A program made the position numbers and the translations under genes. Below the pieces are notes generated by a model. It was not told the origin of the DNA. It searched no databases and saw only the letters and a list, made by a program, of their open reading frames with translations. From NCBI RefSeq assembly GCF_025370255.1, contig NZ_JAMTCD010000002.1:186001-250000 (forward strand): DNA of 64,000 nucleotides, in the 5' to 3' direction. Origin of the DNA: Shewanella holmiensis (GTDB lineage: Bacteria > Pseudomonadota > Gammaproteobacteria > Enterobacterales > Shewanellaceae). The stretch's first letter is position 1; each line of letters starts with the position of its first letter. Below are positions 27,457-34,781 of this stretch, piece by piece.

Positions 27457-29235
27457 ATGTCTGACACTTTGCTTGAAGCACAACAACCTCAATCGGCACA
27501 GGAGGCGCTCAAGCAAAGTGCTGCTGCGCCCTCTTCTGTACCGCTTACTAAACGAATTACCTGGTTTGATGATGCCTTACTGCTGGGGATTATGGCGCTG
27601 CTTGCCGGCTGTGGGTTAATCTATGAGTACTTACTATCACACTATGCGGGACGTATATTAGGTGCATTAGAAGCCGCGATTTATACCATGATCGGCTTAA
27701 TGATTGTCTCTATGGGTATCGGCGCATTTGCCGCCCGCAAAATCAAATGTGCGTTTACTGGTTTTGCTATTTTAGAGCTCTCGGTCGCTTTGTGTGGCTC
27801 GTTTGCCATCATTATTACGGCTGCTGTTATTGGTTTTGGTCAACAACTCCCTTTGGCAATCGCTAACACCTTAGGTTTACCTCCAGATCAACTGCCAAAT
27901 GGCGGCTTTATTGCTAGTTTACAAACCCTTAGTGAATACCTTCCTTACTTATGGGGCGTACTATTGGGCTTGATGATTGGCATGGAGATCCCTCTGATAG
28001 CCAGAGTAAGACAGTCATTATCTGAAGCCCATTTACTGCATAATGCTGGTACGATTTATGGTGCTGATTATATAGGCGCGGGTATTGGCGCCGCAATTTG
28101 GGTGTTTTTCATGTTGGCGATTGATATCCAACTTGCAGCCGCCCTCACCGCCAGCGTCAACCTGATTGCTGGAGCCATTTTTATTTGGCGCTTTTGGCAT
28201 AATATTAATCATGCCAAATGGCTGCTTGTCGGCCATATTATTGCCAGTGTTTGCATTGGACTATTGGCAACCAAAGGGCCTCAGTGGGAACAACACTTCA
28301 ATAACTTGCTCTACAAAGATAAAGTTGTTTATGCAAAGTCCACCCGGTTTCAACAACTGACTTTTACTGAGCGCTTAAGGGGCAATGGATTAGCGCCAGT
28401 CTATAATTTATATATTAATGGCAGACTGCAATTTTCCAGTAGTGATGAACATATTTATCATCAGTTTCTAGTCCATCCAACACTGGCCTCCAGTGCGCGC
28501 CATGATAAGGTACTGATTATTGGCGGTGGCGATGGCCTTGGTTTGAAGCTGGTATTAGATTGGGATCCTAAGTCGGTAACCTTAATGGATTTAGATAAAG
28601 ATTTAGTCAGTTTATTTAAGTCACCCCCTGAGGATATGCCGGGTTTCTTAAGCAAAGCTATGCTGACATTAAATGGTAATAGTTTAAATGATCCACGGCT
28701 AACGCTCATTAATGATGACGCATTTAACGGGGTGGATACGTTAATTGCTGATGGACAGCATTTCGACGCCATCATTGTCGACTTACCCGATCCCAGTCAC
28801 CCGGATTTAAATAAACTTTATTCCGATTTATTCTACCGCAAGCTGAATGAACTACTTAGTGCCGATGGTATTATAACCGTGCAATCCACCTCTCCATACC
28901 ATGCGCCGAAAGCGTTCATTTCTATCGGTAAAACCTTAGCATCTGCTGGTTTTAACGTAGACCAGTTCCATCATAATGTACCCAGCTTTGGCGAATGGGG
29001 TTGGAGCATTGGCAGTAAACAAGGTTTATCACCTAAAAACAGGTTAGCGTCACTTTCTCAATTACCGATAAAAAGCGACTGGTTAACCTTAGGCCTCGTC
29101 AATGGTGCATTCGAATTTCCTGGAAATTATTATGCGGAACAGCAAGATGTAAAAATTAACGAAATCGGTTCATTGCAACTTTATCATTATCATTTAGCTG
29201 CCTGGTCAGAAAATGAAGCGATGAATCTTTTTTAA
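27457..29235 (+). CDS. Membrane-fused polyamine aminopropyltransferase
   Basis: The 592-residue protein has two parts. Residues about 40-275 form seven or so transmembrane helices (DDALLLGIMALLAGCGLIYE, AIYTMIGLMIVSMGIGAFAA, GTIYGADYIGAGIGAAIWVFF). Residues about 285-560 form a spermidine-synthase fold with the nucleotide pocket VLIIGGGDGLGLK, the acidic VTLMDLDKDLVS loop and IIVDLPDPSHPDL, which aligns with the catalytic VxDSxDP loop of SpeE. It should transfer aminopropyl groups from decarboxylated AdoMet to an amine at the membrane. No AdoMet decarboxylase lies in the window. The last gene of the P1 transcript, it ends just before promoter P2. Confidence 0.85.
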   Translation: MSDTLLEAQQPQSAQEALKQSAAAPSSVPLTKRITWFDDALLLGIMALLAGCGLIYEYLLSHYAGRILGALEAAIYTMIGLMIVSMGIGAFAARKIKCAFTGFAILELSVALCGSFAIIITAAVIGFGQQLPLAIANTLGLPPDQLPNGGFIASLQTLSEYLPYLWGVLLGLMIGMEIPLIARVRQSLSEAHLLHNAGTIYGADYIGAGIGAAIWVFFMLAIDIQLAAALTASVNLIAGAIFIWRFWHNINHAKWLLVGHIIASVCIGLLATKGPQWEQHFNNLLYKDKVVYAKSTRFQQLTFTERLRGNGLAPVYNLYINGRLQFSSSDEHIYHQFLVHPTLASSARHDKVLIIGGGDGLGLKLVLDWDPKSVTLMDLDKDLVSLFKSPPEDMPGFLSKAMLTLNGNSLNDPRLTLINDDAFNGVDTLIADGQHFDAIIVDLPDPSHPDLNKLYSDLFYRKLNELLSADGIITVQSTSPYHAPKAFISIGKTLASAGFNVDQFHHNVPSFGEWGWSIGSKQGLSPKNRLASLSQLPIKSDWLTLGLVNGAFEFPGNYYAEQQDVKINEIGSLQLYHYHLAAWSENEAMNLF

Positions 29236-29250
29236 TGGACACGATAGTGC

Positions 29251-29301
29251 TTGACATATTATGTCTCGATGCTATCTTTGAACACAGACATAATATGTCA
29301 A
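29251..29301 (+). promoter_or_regulatory. Promoter P2 with paired operator copies
   Basis: TTGACA (29251-29256), a 16-bp spacer and TATCTT (29273-29278) form a strong promoter. TTGACATATTATGTCT (29251-29266) and AGACATAATATGTCAA (29286-29301) are exact 16-bp reverse complements, and each contains the quasi-palindrome GACATAWTATGTC. Their centres (29259 and 29293) are 34 bp apart. The layout is the same as at P1: one copy on the -35 and one after the -10, as expected for repression. Confidence 0.7.
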
Positions 29302-29313
29302 TTAAGGACAACT

Positions 29314-29727
29314 ATGAACATCCATACTATTGCTAACCATTTAAATGGTCTTTGTGACAAAAGTCGTACCGGTTTTCAATTTGATTGTTACCCGATTGAC
29401 GGTGATGTAGAAGTACTTCAAGTCAATGTTGTAAGCCGTGAAGAAATTCCGGTTTTTGTCTCAGTCACTGACAACCAAATATTGTGTATCAGTTATTTGT
29501 GGGGCGAAGATGAAGTTAATCAATCTCGTCGTGCAGAAATGTTTGAGACCATGTTAGAGCTCAACATTCCTATGCCACTGTCTTCATTCGCCAAAATTGA
29601 CGATAAATATGTGGTGTATGGCGCATTATCAGTCGAATCCAGTATGGAAGAGATTGAGCAAGAATTAGCAGTACTTTCAGACAATTGTTTGGAAGTGATC
29701 GACGAACTCTCAGAGTTTTTGAATTAA
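29314..29727 (+). CDS. yjfI: DUF2170 protein, YjfI type
   Basis: The 137-residue acidic, soluble protein starts at ATG 29314, 5 nt after AAGGA; the frame extends upstream only through the operator. Sequence features (FDCYPIDGDVEVLQV, ISYLWGEDEVN, MLELNIPMPLSSFAKI, VYGALS) match the DUF2170 family of E. coli YjfI, whose biochemical role is unknown. It is the first gene of the P2 transcript and is followed 10 bp later by the PspA-type gene, the same order as yjfI-yjfJ-yjfK in E. coli. Confidence 0.87.
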   Translation: MNIHTIANHLNGLCDKSRTGFQFDCYPIDGDVEVLQVNVVSREEIPVFVSVTDNQILCISYLWGEDEVNQSRRAEMFETMLELNIPMPLSSFAKIDDKYVVYGALSVESSMEEIEQELAVLSDNCLEVIDELSEFLN

Positions 29728-29737
29728 GGAGTCAATT

Positions 29738-30427
29738 ATGGGCATTTTAAATAAAATTCTTACCGCATTTCGTGGCGGTGCAACAGAAGTAGGCCAAAGC
29801 ATTGTTGACGCAAACTCAACACGCATTTTTGAGCAAGAAATTCGTGATGCAGAAAAGCATTTAACCAAAGCCAAACGTGAATTAACTGACGTTATGGCCA
29901 AAGAAATGCAGGCTAACCGTGAAGTCGACCGCTTAAAGCGAAGTATTGCTGAGCATGAAGGCTATGTGACTCAGGCTTTAGAGAAAGAAAACGAAGCCTT
30001 GGCCATCGAGATTGCTGAAAAGATCGCACAACTTGATCAAGAGCTATCTGAGCAACAAGCTGCAAATGACAGCTTCAGCTCACATGCTGTTCGTCTTAAA
30101 GATTTGGTTAAGAAAACTGAACGTCAGCTATCTGATTATCAGCGCCAATTAAGCATGGTAAAAACCACTGAAAGCGTACAGAAAGCGACGGCAACCATTA
30201 CTGATTCATTTGCATCTAGCAACTCAAAACTGCTGAATGCTAAAGATTCATTAGAGCGTATTAAAGCACGTCAGCAACAGTTCGATGATCGCTTAAAAGC
30301 CTCTGAAACCTTGGCGGAAGAGAACAGCGATAAGTCTTTGCACGCTAAGCTGGCAGAAGCGGGTATTGGTGAACAAAAATCGAGTGCTAATGCAGTGCTT
30401 GATCGCATTAAAGCAAGAAAAGGTTAA
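29738..30427 (+). CDS. yjfJ: PspA/IM30-family protein, YjfJ type
   Basis: The 229-residue protein is nearly all alpha-helical coiled coil (residues about 25-165), as in PspA, Vipp1 and ESCRT-III-like membrane-remodelling proteins that coat damaged inner membranes. The amphipathic N-terminal helix (MGILNKILTAF) is the membrane-binding element of the family. The C-terminal LAEAGIG...SSANAVLDRIKA matches E. coli YjfJ rather than classical PspA. No pspF, pspB or pspC is present, so it is not the sigma-54 phage-shock operon. AAGGAG precedes the ATG. Confidence 0.93.
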   Translation: MGILNKILTAFRGGATEVGQSIVDANSTRIFEQEIRDAEKHLTKAKRELTDVMAKEMQANREVDRLKRSIAEHEGYVTQALEKENEALAIEIAEKIAQLDQELSEQQAANDSFSSHAVRLKDLVKKTERQLSDYQRQLSMVKTTESVQKATATITDSFASSNSKLLNAKDSLERIKARQQQFDDRLKASETLAEENSDKSLHAKLAEAGIGEQKSSANAVLDRIKARKG

Positions 30428-30433
30428 TTGACT

Positions 30434-31087
30434 ATGGGATTTTTAAGCGGTCTATTTGGCAAAAAAGAAGCCCCTAAGCGTCTGCTTGACCATCCCAGTA
30501 AACTGCTCAAGGGTGATATGATCACCCTTGATGACAGTTTTGCTCTGCCTGCGCAACTGCGAGGGCAACAGTTAAAGGTTGAAGCAATCCATACCTATGA
30601 ATATCAGCGTTCTCAGCAATGTGAATACTTATTACGCGGCCATAGTGACAATGCCATTTATATGTCTTATGTGGTTGAAGACGAAGCCTATTTAAGCTTT
30701 TCTATCAAAATCAGTCGCGCTGTGGTTGAACAGCTGTTTGACTTAGATGCTTTTGCTGAAATATTTGAAGAACCCGGCAAGGCTAACCTGACCCCAGAAT
30801 CTTTACCTGAAGAATTAGCTGAAACATTCAGTCAATGGCTCGCTGACGATTATCATCAAGTGGAGTTTGCAGGTTTTGGTTATTTTCACCGAGAAGATTA
30901 TCGCAATCAAAAGCCACCTCAAGATGAAAATGGCGCCAGAGGTGAAGCCTTCGAAAGTTATTCATTGATCAATAGTCAGGAAACGCTTGCTGTTGATATT
31001 GAAGTTTATGACGGTGGAGATACAGAAGTAATGCTCACCTTATATCGTCCACTAACTGATATTCGTGAATACTGGCCTGCGAGTTAA
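30434..31087 (+). CDS. yjfK: DUF2491 protein, YjfK type
   Basis: The 217-residue soluble protein starts at ATG 30434 (a TTG two codons earlier is less likely). It opens MGFLSGLFGKKEAPKRLL, an amphipathic helix like that of its YjfJ neighbour, and has features of DUF2491 (E. coli YjfK): HTYEYQRSQQCEYLLRG, FGYFHREDYRNQ and ESYSLINSQETLAVDIEVYD. Its role is unknown; constant linkage to PspA-like genes suggests a shared membrane job. It lies 6 bp after yjfJ and 18 bp before the next gene. Confidence 0.87.
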   Translation: MGFLSGLFGKKEAPKRLLDHPSKLLKGDMITLDDSFALPAQLRGQQLKVEAIHTYEYQRSQQCEYLLRGHSDNAIYMSYVVEDEAYLSFSIKISRAVVEQLFDLDAFAEIFEEPGKANLTPESLPEELAETFSQWLADDYHQVEFAGFGYFHREDYRNQKPPQDENGARGEAFESYSLINSQETLAVDIEVYDGGDTEVMLTLYRPLTDIREYWPAS

Positions 31088-31105
31088 TCAAGGAGAGTCG
31101 CCTCT

Positions 31106-31432
31106 ATGAGTAAAGGCAAACCATTACCAGAAAAATGGTTAAATAATCAAAAAGCCGCAAAAGCCACTCAAGTGGCTTTTGATATTGATGAAAAGTTTCA
31201 ATACTCCATTCGCAAAGCGGCACTTGATCGAGGTGTTAGCCCTTCGGATCAAATAAGAACTATTCTGGGTTTATCGGTTTCAAAGCGCCCTAAACGACCA
31301 AGGCTGACGGTTTCTTTAAGTGGTGATGATTATATTTTGTTAGCGCAAAAATACGGGTTAGACTCAGATGCGCAGCTTGAAATCAAAAAACGCGTCCTTG
31401 ATGATTTAGTACACTTTGTCGATAAAAAGTAA
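31106..31432 (+). CDS. Putative tandem ribbon-helix-helix protein
   Basis: This is a 108-residue basic protein with AAGGAG before its ATG. It seems to hold two ribbon-helix-helix units: strand TQVAFDI (21-27) with helices EKFQYSIRKAALDRG and SPSDQIRTILGL, then strand RLTVSLS (66-72) with helices DDYILLAQKYGL and DSDAQLEIKKRVLDDLVHF. RHH proteins bind short palindromic operators through the strand. As the last gene of the P2 transcript, it is a good candidate for the factor that recognises GACATAWTATGTC at P1 and P2. The fold and this role are inferred; no close relative of known function is recognised. Confidence 0.6.
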   Translation: MSKGKPLPEKWLNNQKAAKATQVAFDIDEKFQYSIRKAALDRGVSPSDQIRTILGLSVSKRPKRPRLTVSLSGDDYILLAQKYGLDSDAQLEIKKRVLDDLVHFVDKK

Positions 31433-31459
31433 TGATCAGATAGTCCGGTATTAATTATT

Positions 31460-31494
31460 AAAACGCGCTAGACTTTTGCCTAGCGCGTTTTTTA
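31460..31494 (+). terminator. Terminator ending the yjfI-yjfJ-yjfK operon
   Basis: AAAACGCGCTAG pairs with CTAGCGCGTTTT around an 8-nt loop, followed by TTTATT. It separates the operon from the K+ channel gene. Confidence 0.93.
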
Positions 31495-31544
31495 TTATGG
31501 GGAAGAGAAATTGCCTCAGATTCTACTTATAAACGGACTTTGTC

Positions 31545-32354
31545 ATGTTCAAAGCTAAACGATGGTCATCCAAAAAATTTAACACCCTTGAACCCATTGA
31601 ATTGGCAATGATGGTATTGTCCTTTTTCTCTGTCATCATAGTGCTCACATTAACATTTGGTAAGCTCGACAAAGAAACTTATCGCCTATTGCTATATATT
31701 GACGGTGCTATTTGCTTTATCTTCATGTCCCGCTTCTTTTGGGAGTTACATAAAGCACGCAATAAAATATATTTCCTGCGCCACCACTGGATAGATTTTC
31801 TTGCCAGTATCCCCGCGATAGAAGCCTTAAGAATTGCCCGCGTATTCCAAATTCTTCGGGTGATAAGACTGATCCGCATGAGCCGCTCTATTCTTTGGCC
31901 ATTATTAAGACAAAAAAAACAAGCTACACTCGCAAGCCTTTTATTAGCCACTGTGTTGATCTTAGCTAATGCCTCCGTACTGATTCTATTGGTTGAAAGT
32001 AGTAATGAAGGCGCCAATATTCACACTGCCGAACAAGCCATCTGGTGGGCACTAGTGACAATATCAACTGTTGGTTATGGCGATTTCTATCCAGTTAGCA
32101 CTTTAGGTCATGTCATTGGTGGCATTGTCATTATCAGTGGTGTCAGCTTTTTCGGGGTCATATCGGGTTATATGGCTTCAGTATTTGTTGCTCCTGATGA
32201 GCAAGAGCGCAAAGAGTCACAACAGGAATTGATTAGAGTTGAGTTAGAGCAAGTATTGTCTCGAATGGAAGCCAATCAGCATCAAATGGAAAAAAATCAA
32301 ACTGAAATGTTGAATGAAATAGCTCAACTTAGGAAGGAATTTGCCAAGAAATAA
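31545..32354 (+). CDS. Voltage-gated-like potassium channel
   Basis: The 269-residue membrane protein has S1-S4-like helices with Arg residues spaced as in voltage sensors (EALRIARVFQILRVIRLIRM), followed by the pore segment with selectivity filter TVGYGD (within ALVTISTVGYGDFYP) and a last helix (GGIVIISGVSFFGVISGY). The C-terminal 50 residues are a Glu/Gln-rich coiled coil likely to drive tetramerisation. No RCK/TrkA-N domain is present. It lies 112 bp after the yjfI-operon gene, but a terminator intervenes, so it is separately transcribed; a functional tie to envelope-stress genes is only suggested by position. Confidence 0.9.
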   Translation: MFKAKRWSSKKFNTLEPIELAMMVLSFFSVIIVLTLTFGKLDKETYRLLLYIDGAICFIFMSRFFWELHKARNKIYFLRHHWIDFLASIPAIEALRIARVFQILRVIRLIRMSRSILWPLLRQKKQATLASLLLATVLILANASVLILLVESSNEGANIHTAEQAIWWALVTISTVGYGDFYPVSTLGHVIGGIVIISGVSFFGVISGYMASVFVAPDEQERKESQQELIRVELEQVLSRMEANQHQMEKNQTEMLNEIAQLRKEFAKK

Positions 32355-32378
32355 AGCTATTTATTTTCTATTCCAATT

Positions 32379-32420
32379 CAAGATAAACCCTACAGGCAGC
32401 TGCCTTTAAGGTTTATCTTG
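32379..32420. repeat. 42-bp near-perfect palindrome between convergent genes
   Basis: CAAGATAAACC (32379-32389) pairs with GGTTTATCTTG (32410-32420), and the core AGGCAGCTGCCT is itself a palindrome; only two base pairs mismatch in 21. It lies between the K+ channel gene and mrcB. It could fold as a transcript-end hairpin for both, although the flanking T tracts are poor. Confidence 0.6.
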
Positions 32421-32442
32421 ATTGAAAATGTTAATTAAAGCA

Positions 32443-34740
32443 TTACTCGCCTAACAGCTTTTGCCACCAAGACAAGGATTCGCCACAATTAGCCGCAGGT
32501 TTATAACTGACATTGTGGGCGGGTAAATTAATCACATTATGGCAATTAGGCTGCATAGGCGCACCATTAGTGCGATCAAAGTAGCCATTCACAATGCCTT
32601 GAACTGGTGACATACGTAAACTCAGCGGTGGTCGCTGTTGTAAAAATGCCTGATAAACTGCCATCGCACCGCTACTGCCGTACAAACCTGTTTTACTGTT
32701 ATCGTCTTGTCCAACCCAAATAGCCGCAACATTTCGCTCATCAAAACCAGCGAACCAAGAGTCACGACTATCGTTACTGGTTCCCGTTTTACCGGCTAAT
32801 TTCACCCCTGGGAATGCAGCCCCTAAACGTTTACCTGTGCCTTTGGCAACAACTTGGTTCATGGCGTATTGAACGAGGTAATCTGTCGCGGGATCTATCG
32901 CCATTTCACTCGCTGAATGTGTTACTGCTAATGGCGTATTTTGGCTATCCAAAACCGCAGTAATTGAGGTTAATTTACGGTAGCGGCCTTCATCTGCGAT
33001 CGTTTGATAAACCTGTGCCACCATTAATGGCGAGCCATTCACTGCGCCAAGTAACATCGATGGATATGGGGCAATGGGTTCATTCCAACCTGCTTTTTGC
33101 ATGGTATTGGCAACATTGTCGACACCAATGGCGAGACCCGCATTCACAGTGGGTACGTTCATTGAATTAGCAAAAGCCTCTAATAAAGATACCTCTCCAC
33201 TAAATTGCTTATCAACGTTTTTGGGGGACCAAGTTTTGCCTTGCTCATTTGTTAAGGTAATTGGCTTATCAGCTAATGGGCTAGCTAAACTAAACTTATC
33301 TCCTTGTGCTAATGCTGTGGCATACACAAACGGCTTAATTAACGAACCGATGGGCCGACGGATCTCAACTGCACGGTTAAAACCTTCAAAACCAGGTTGT
33401 TTATCACCAACCATTGCGGCAATACCACCGGTATACTTGTCTGTTAAAACCATCCCCACTTGAACATTTTTAACCCGTTTGTCTAAAGATTTTAAGGTTG
33501 AGACTACGGCTTTTTCAGCCGCATCTTGGGCCATGGGATCTAAAGTGGTGTAAACCTTAACGCCAGATTGATTTAATAAACTGTCACCATAGCGATTGCG
33601 AAGTTCGTTTTTAACCACGGCAAAAAAAGCCGGTAGTTTTTGATGAACCGATTTTTTGCCGTCTCTTAAACCTAATGGCGATTCTGCTGCCGCCTTGTAC
33701 TGAGCGACAGTCAACTTATCGTTTTCCATTAATATACGTAATACAAGATCACGTCGTTCCTGAGCACGCTCAGGGTAACGCCATGGATTGTAATACGATG
33801 GTCCTTTAATCATTGCCACTAAAAAAGCTTGTTGAGCAACTGTGAGCTCGGCTATAGGACGTCCAAAATAGAATTGCGACGCTAACCCCATACCGTGTAC
33901 ACCGCGGGCTTTATCTTGGCCCATGTAAACTTCATTTAAATATGCTTCTAAAATTTCATCTTTGCTGTAGCGAAAATCAATAATAATTGCCATTAAGGCT
34001 TCACGGGCTTTTCGAATTAGCGAACGTTCGCTGCTTAAAAAGAAGTTTTTGGCTAATTGTTGGGTTAAAGTTGACCCGCCCTGTACAGCTCGACCTGCGG
34101 TGATGTTTACGATGGCTGCACGCGCAATCGCAAATGGGTTTACGCCGTGGTGTTCATAGAAGCTTCGGTCTTCAACCTGTAACAGCGACTCAACAATTAA
34201 ACTAGGCATTTCAGTTGTTGGAACAAACAGCCTATCTTCGCCATCGCCCGCAATAATGCGATCGAGTAATACGGGTTCTAAATGAAACACGGCTAATTCG
34301 CGTTTATCACTCATACGTTTGACGGAATTAACCCCTAAACTATCAAAACTGATCATTACCCGTTGCTCAGCTTGATTGCCTTCTGGATGTAAGAAAGGAC
34401 GACGCCATAGCTCAATGCGAGTACTCGAGGCTGAAAACTCACCAACTTGGCGAGGATTGCTGACCTTGCGATAGCCGAGTAGTTTCAACTCAGCCATTAA
34501 CTGTGGATGGTTTACTGCAGCACCAGGATAAAGCGCCATAGAGCGGCTGAAGATTTGTGCAGGTAGATGCCACTTTTGCCCTTCAAATTTTTGCGCGATA
34601 ATTTGATCCAAATAAATGGCATAAAACGTTACAAAAGCAATGCCGATTAATGACAGTTTCCATGTCAATGACCATAGGCTTCTTAGCCAACCTTTACTGC
34701 GATTTTTGGGGTGCTTCTTTGTCGATTTATTTTTTGCCAT
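32443..34740 (-). CDS. mrcB: Penicillin-binding protein 1B, bifunctional
   Basis: The 765-residue class A PBP polymerises and crosslinks peptidoglycan. A basic cytoplasmic tail and one membrane anchor (LTWKLSLIGIAFVTFYAIYL) precede a UB2H-like region (LMAELKLLGYRKVSNPRQ), the site that binds LpoB in E. coli. The GT51 glycosyltransferase shows EDRSFYEHHGVNP and QGGSTLTQQLAKNFFLS. The transpeptidase shows the SxxK serine in GSLIKPF, SMN in FANSMNVP and KTGTSNDSRDSWF. The length and layout indicate PBP1b rather than PBP1a. hrpB lies upstream with a 41-bp gap, as in E. coli. Confidence 0.95.
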   Translation of the reverse strand: MAKNKSTKKHPKNRSKGWLRSLWSLTWKLSLIGIAFVTFYAIYLDQIIAQKFEGQKWHLPAQIFSRSMALYPGAAVNHPQLMAELKLLGYRKVSNPRQVGEFSASSTRIELWRRPFLHPEGNQAEQRVMISFDSLGVNSVKRMSDKRELAVFHLEPVLLDRIIAGDGEDRLFVPTTEMPSLIVESLLQVEDRSFYEHHGVNPFAIARAAIVNITAGRAVQGGSTLTQQLAKNFFLSSERSLIRKAREALMAIIIDFRYSKDEILEAYLNEVYMGQDKARGVHGMGLASQFYFGRPIAELTVAQQAFLVAMIKGPSYYNPWRYPERAQERRDLVLRILMENDKLTVAQYKAAAESPLGLRDGKKSVHQKLPAFFAVVKNELRNRYGDSLLNQSGVKVYTTLDPMAQDAAEKAVVSTLKSLDKRVKNVQVGMVLTDKYTGGIAAMVGDKQPGFEGFNRAVEIRRPIGSLIKPFVYATALAQGDKFSLASPLADKPITLTNEQGKTWSPKNVDKQFSGEVSLLEAFANSMNVPTVNAGLAIGVDNVANTMQKAGWNEPIAPYPSMLLGAVNGSPLMVAQVYQTIADEGRYRKLTSITAVLDSQNTPLAVTHSASEMAIDPATDYLVQYAMNQVVAKGTGKRLGAAFPGVKLAGKTGTSNDSRDSWFAGFDERNVAAIWVGQDDNSKTGLYGSSGAMAVYQAFLQQRPPLSLRMSPVQGIVNGYFDRTNGAPMQPNCHNVINLPAHNVSYKPAANCGESLSWWQKLLGE

Positions 34741-34781
34741 GTCTCTCTACAACGTCATGCATTAGATAGGTTCTAACGGGC

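Noticed and set aside
29251..29313. Longer N-terminus of the DUF2170 protein
   Set aside because: It is translated from the operator and promoter; AAGGA fits ATG 29314.
29738..30427. Classical phage-shock psp operon
   Set aside because: No pspF, pspB or pspC and no -24/-12 sigma-54 promoter; the gene is of YjfJ type.
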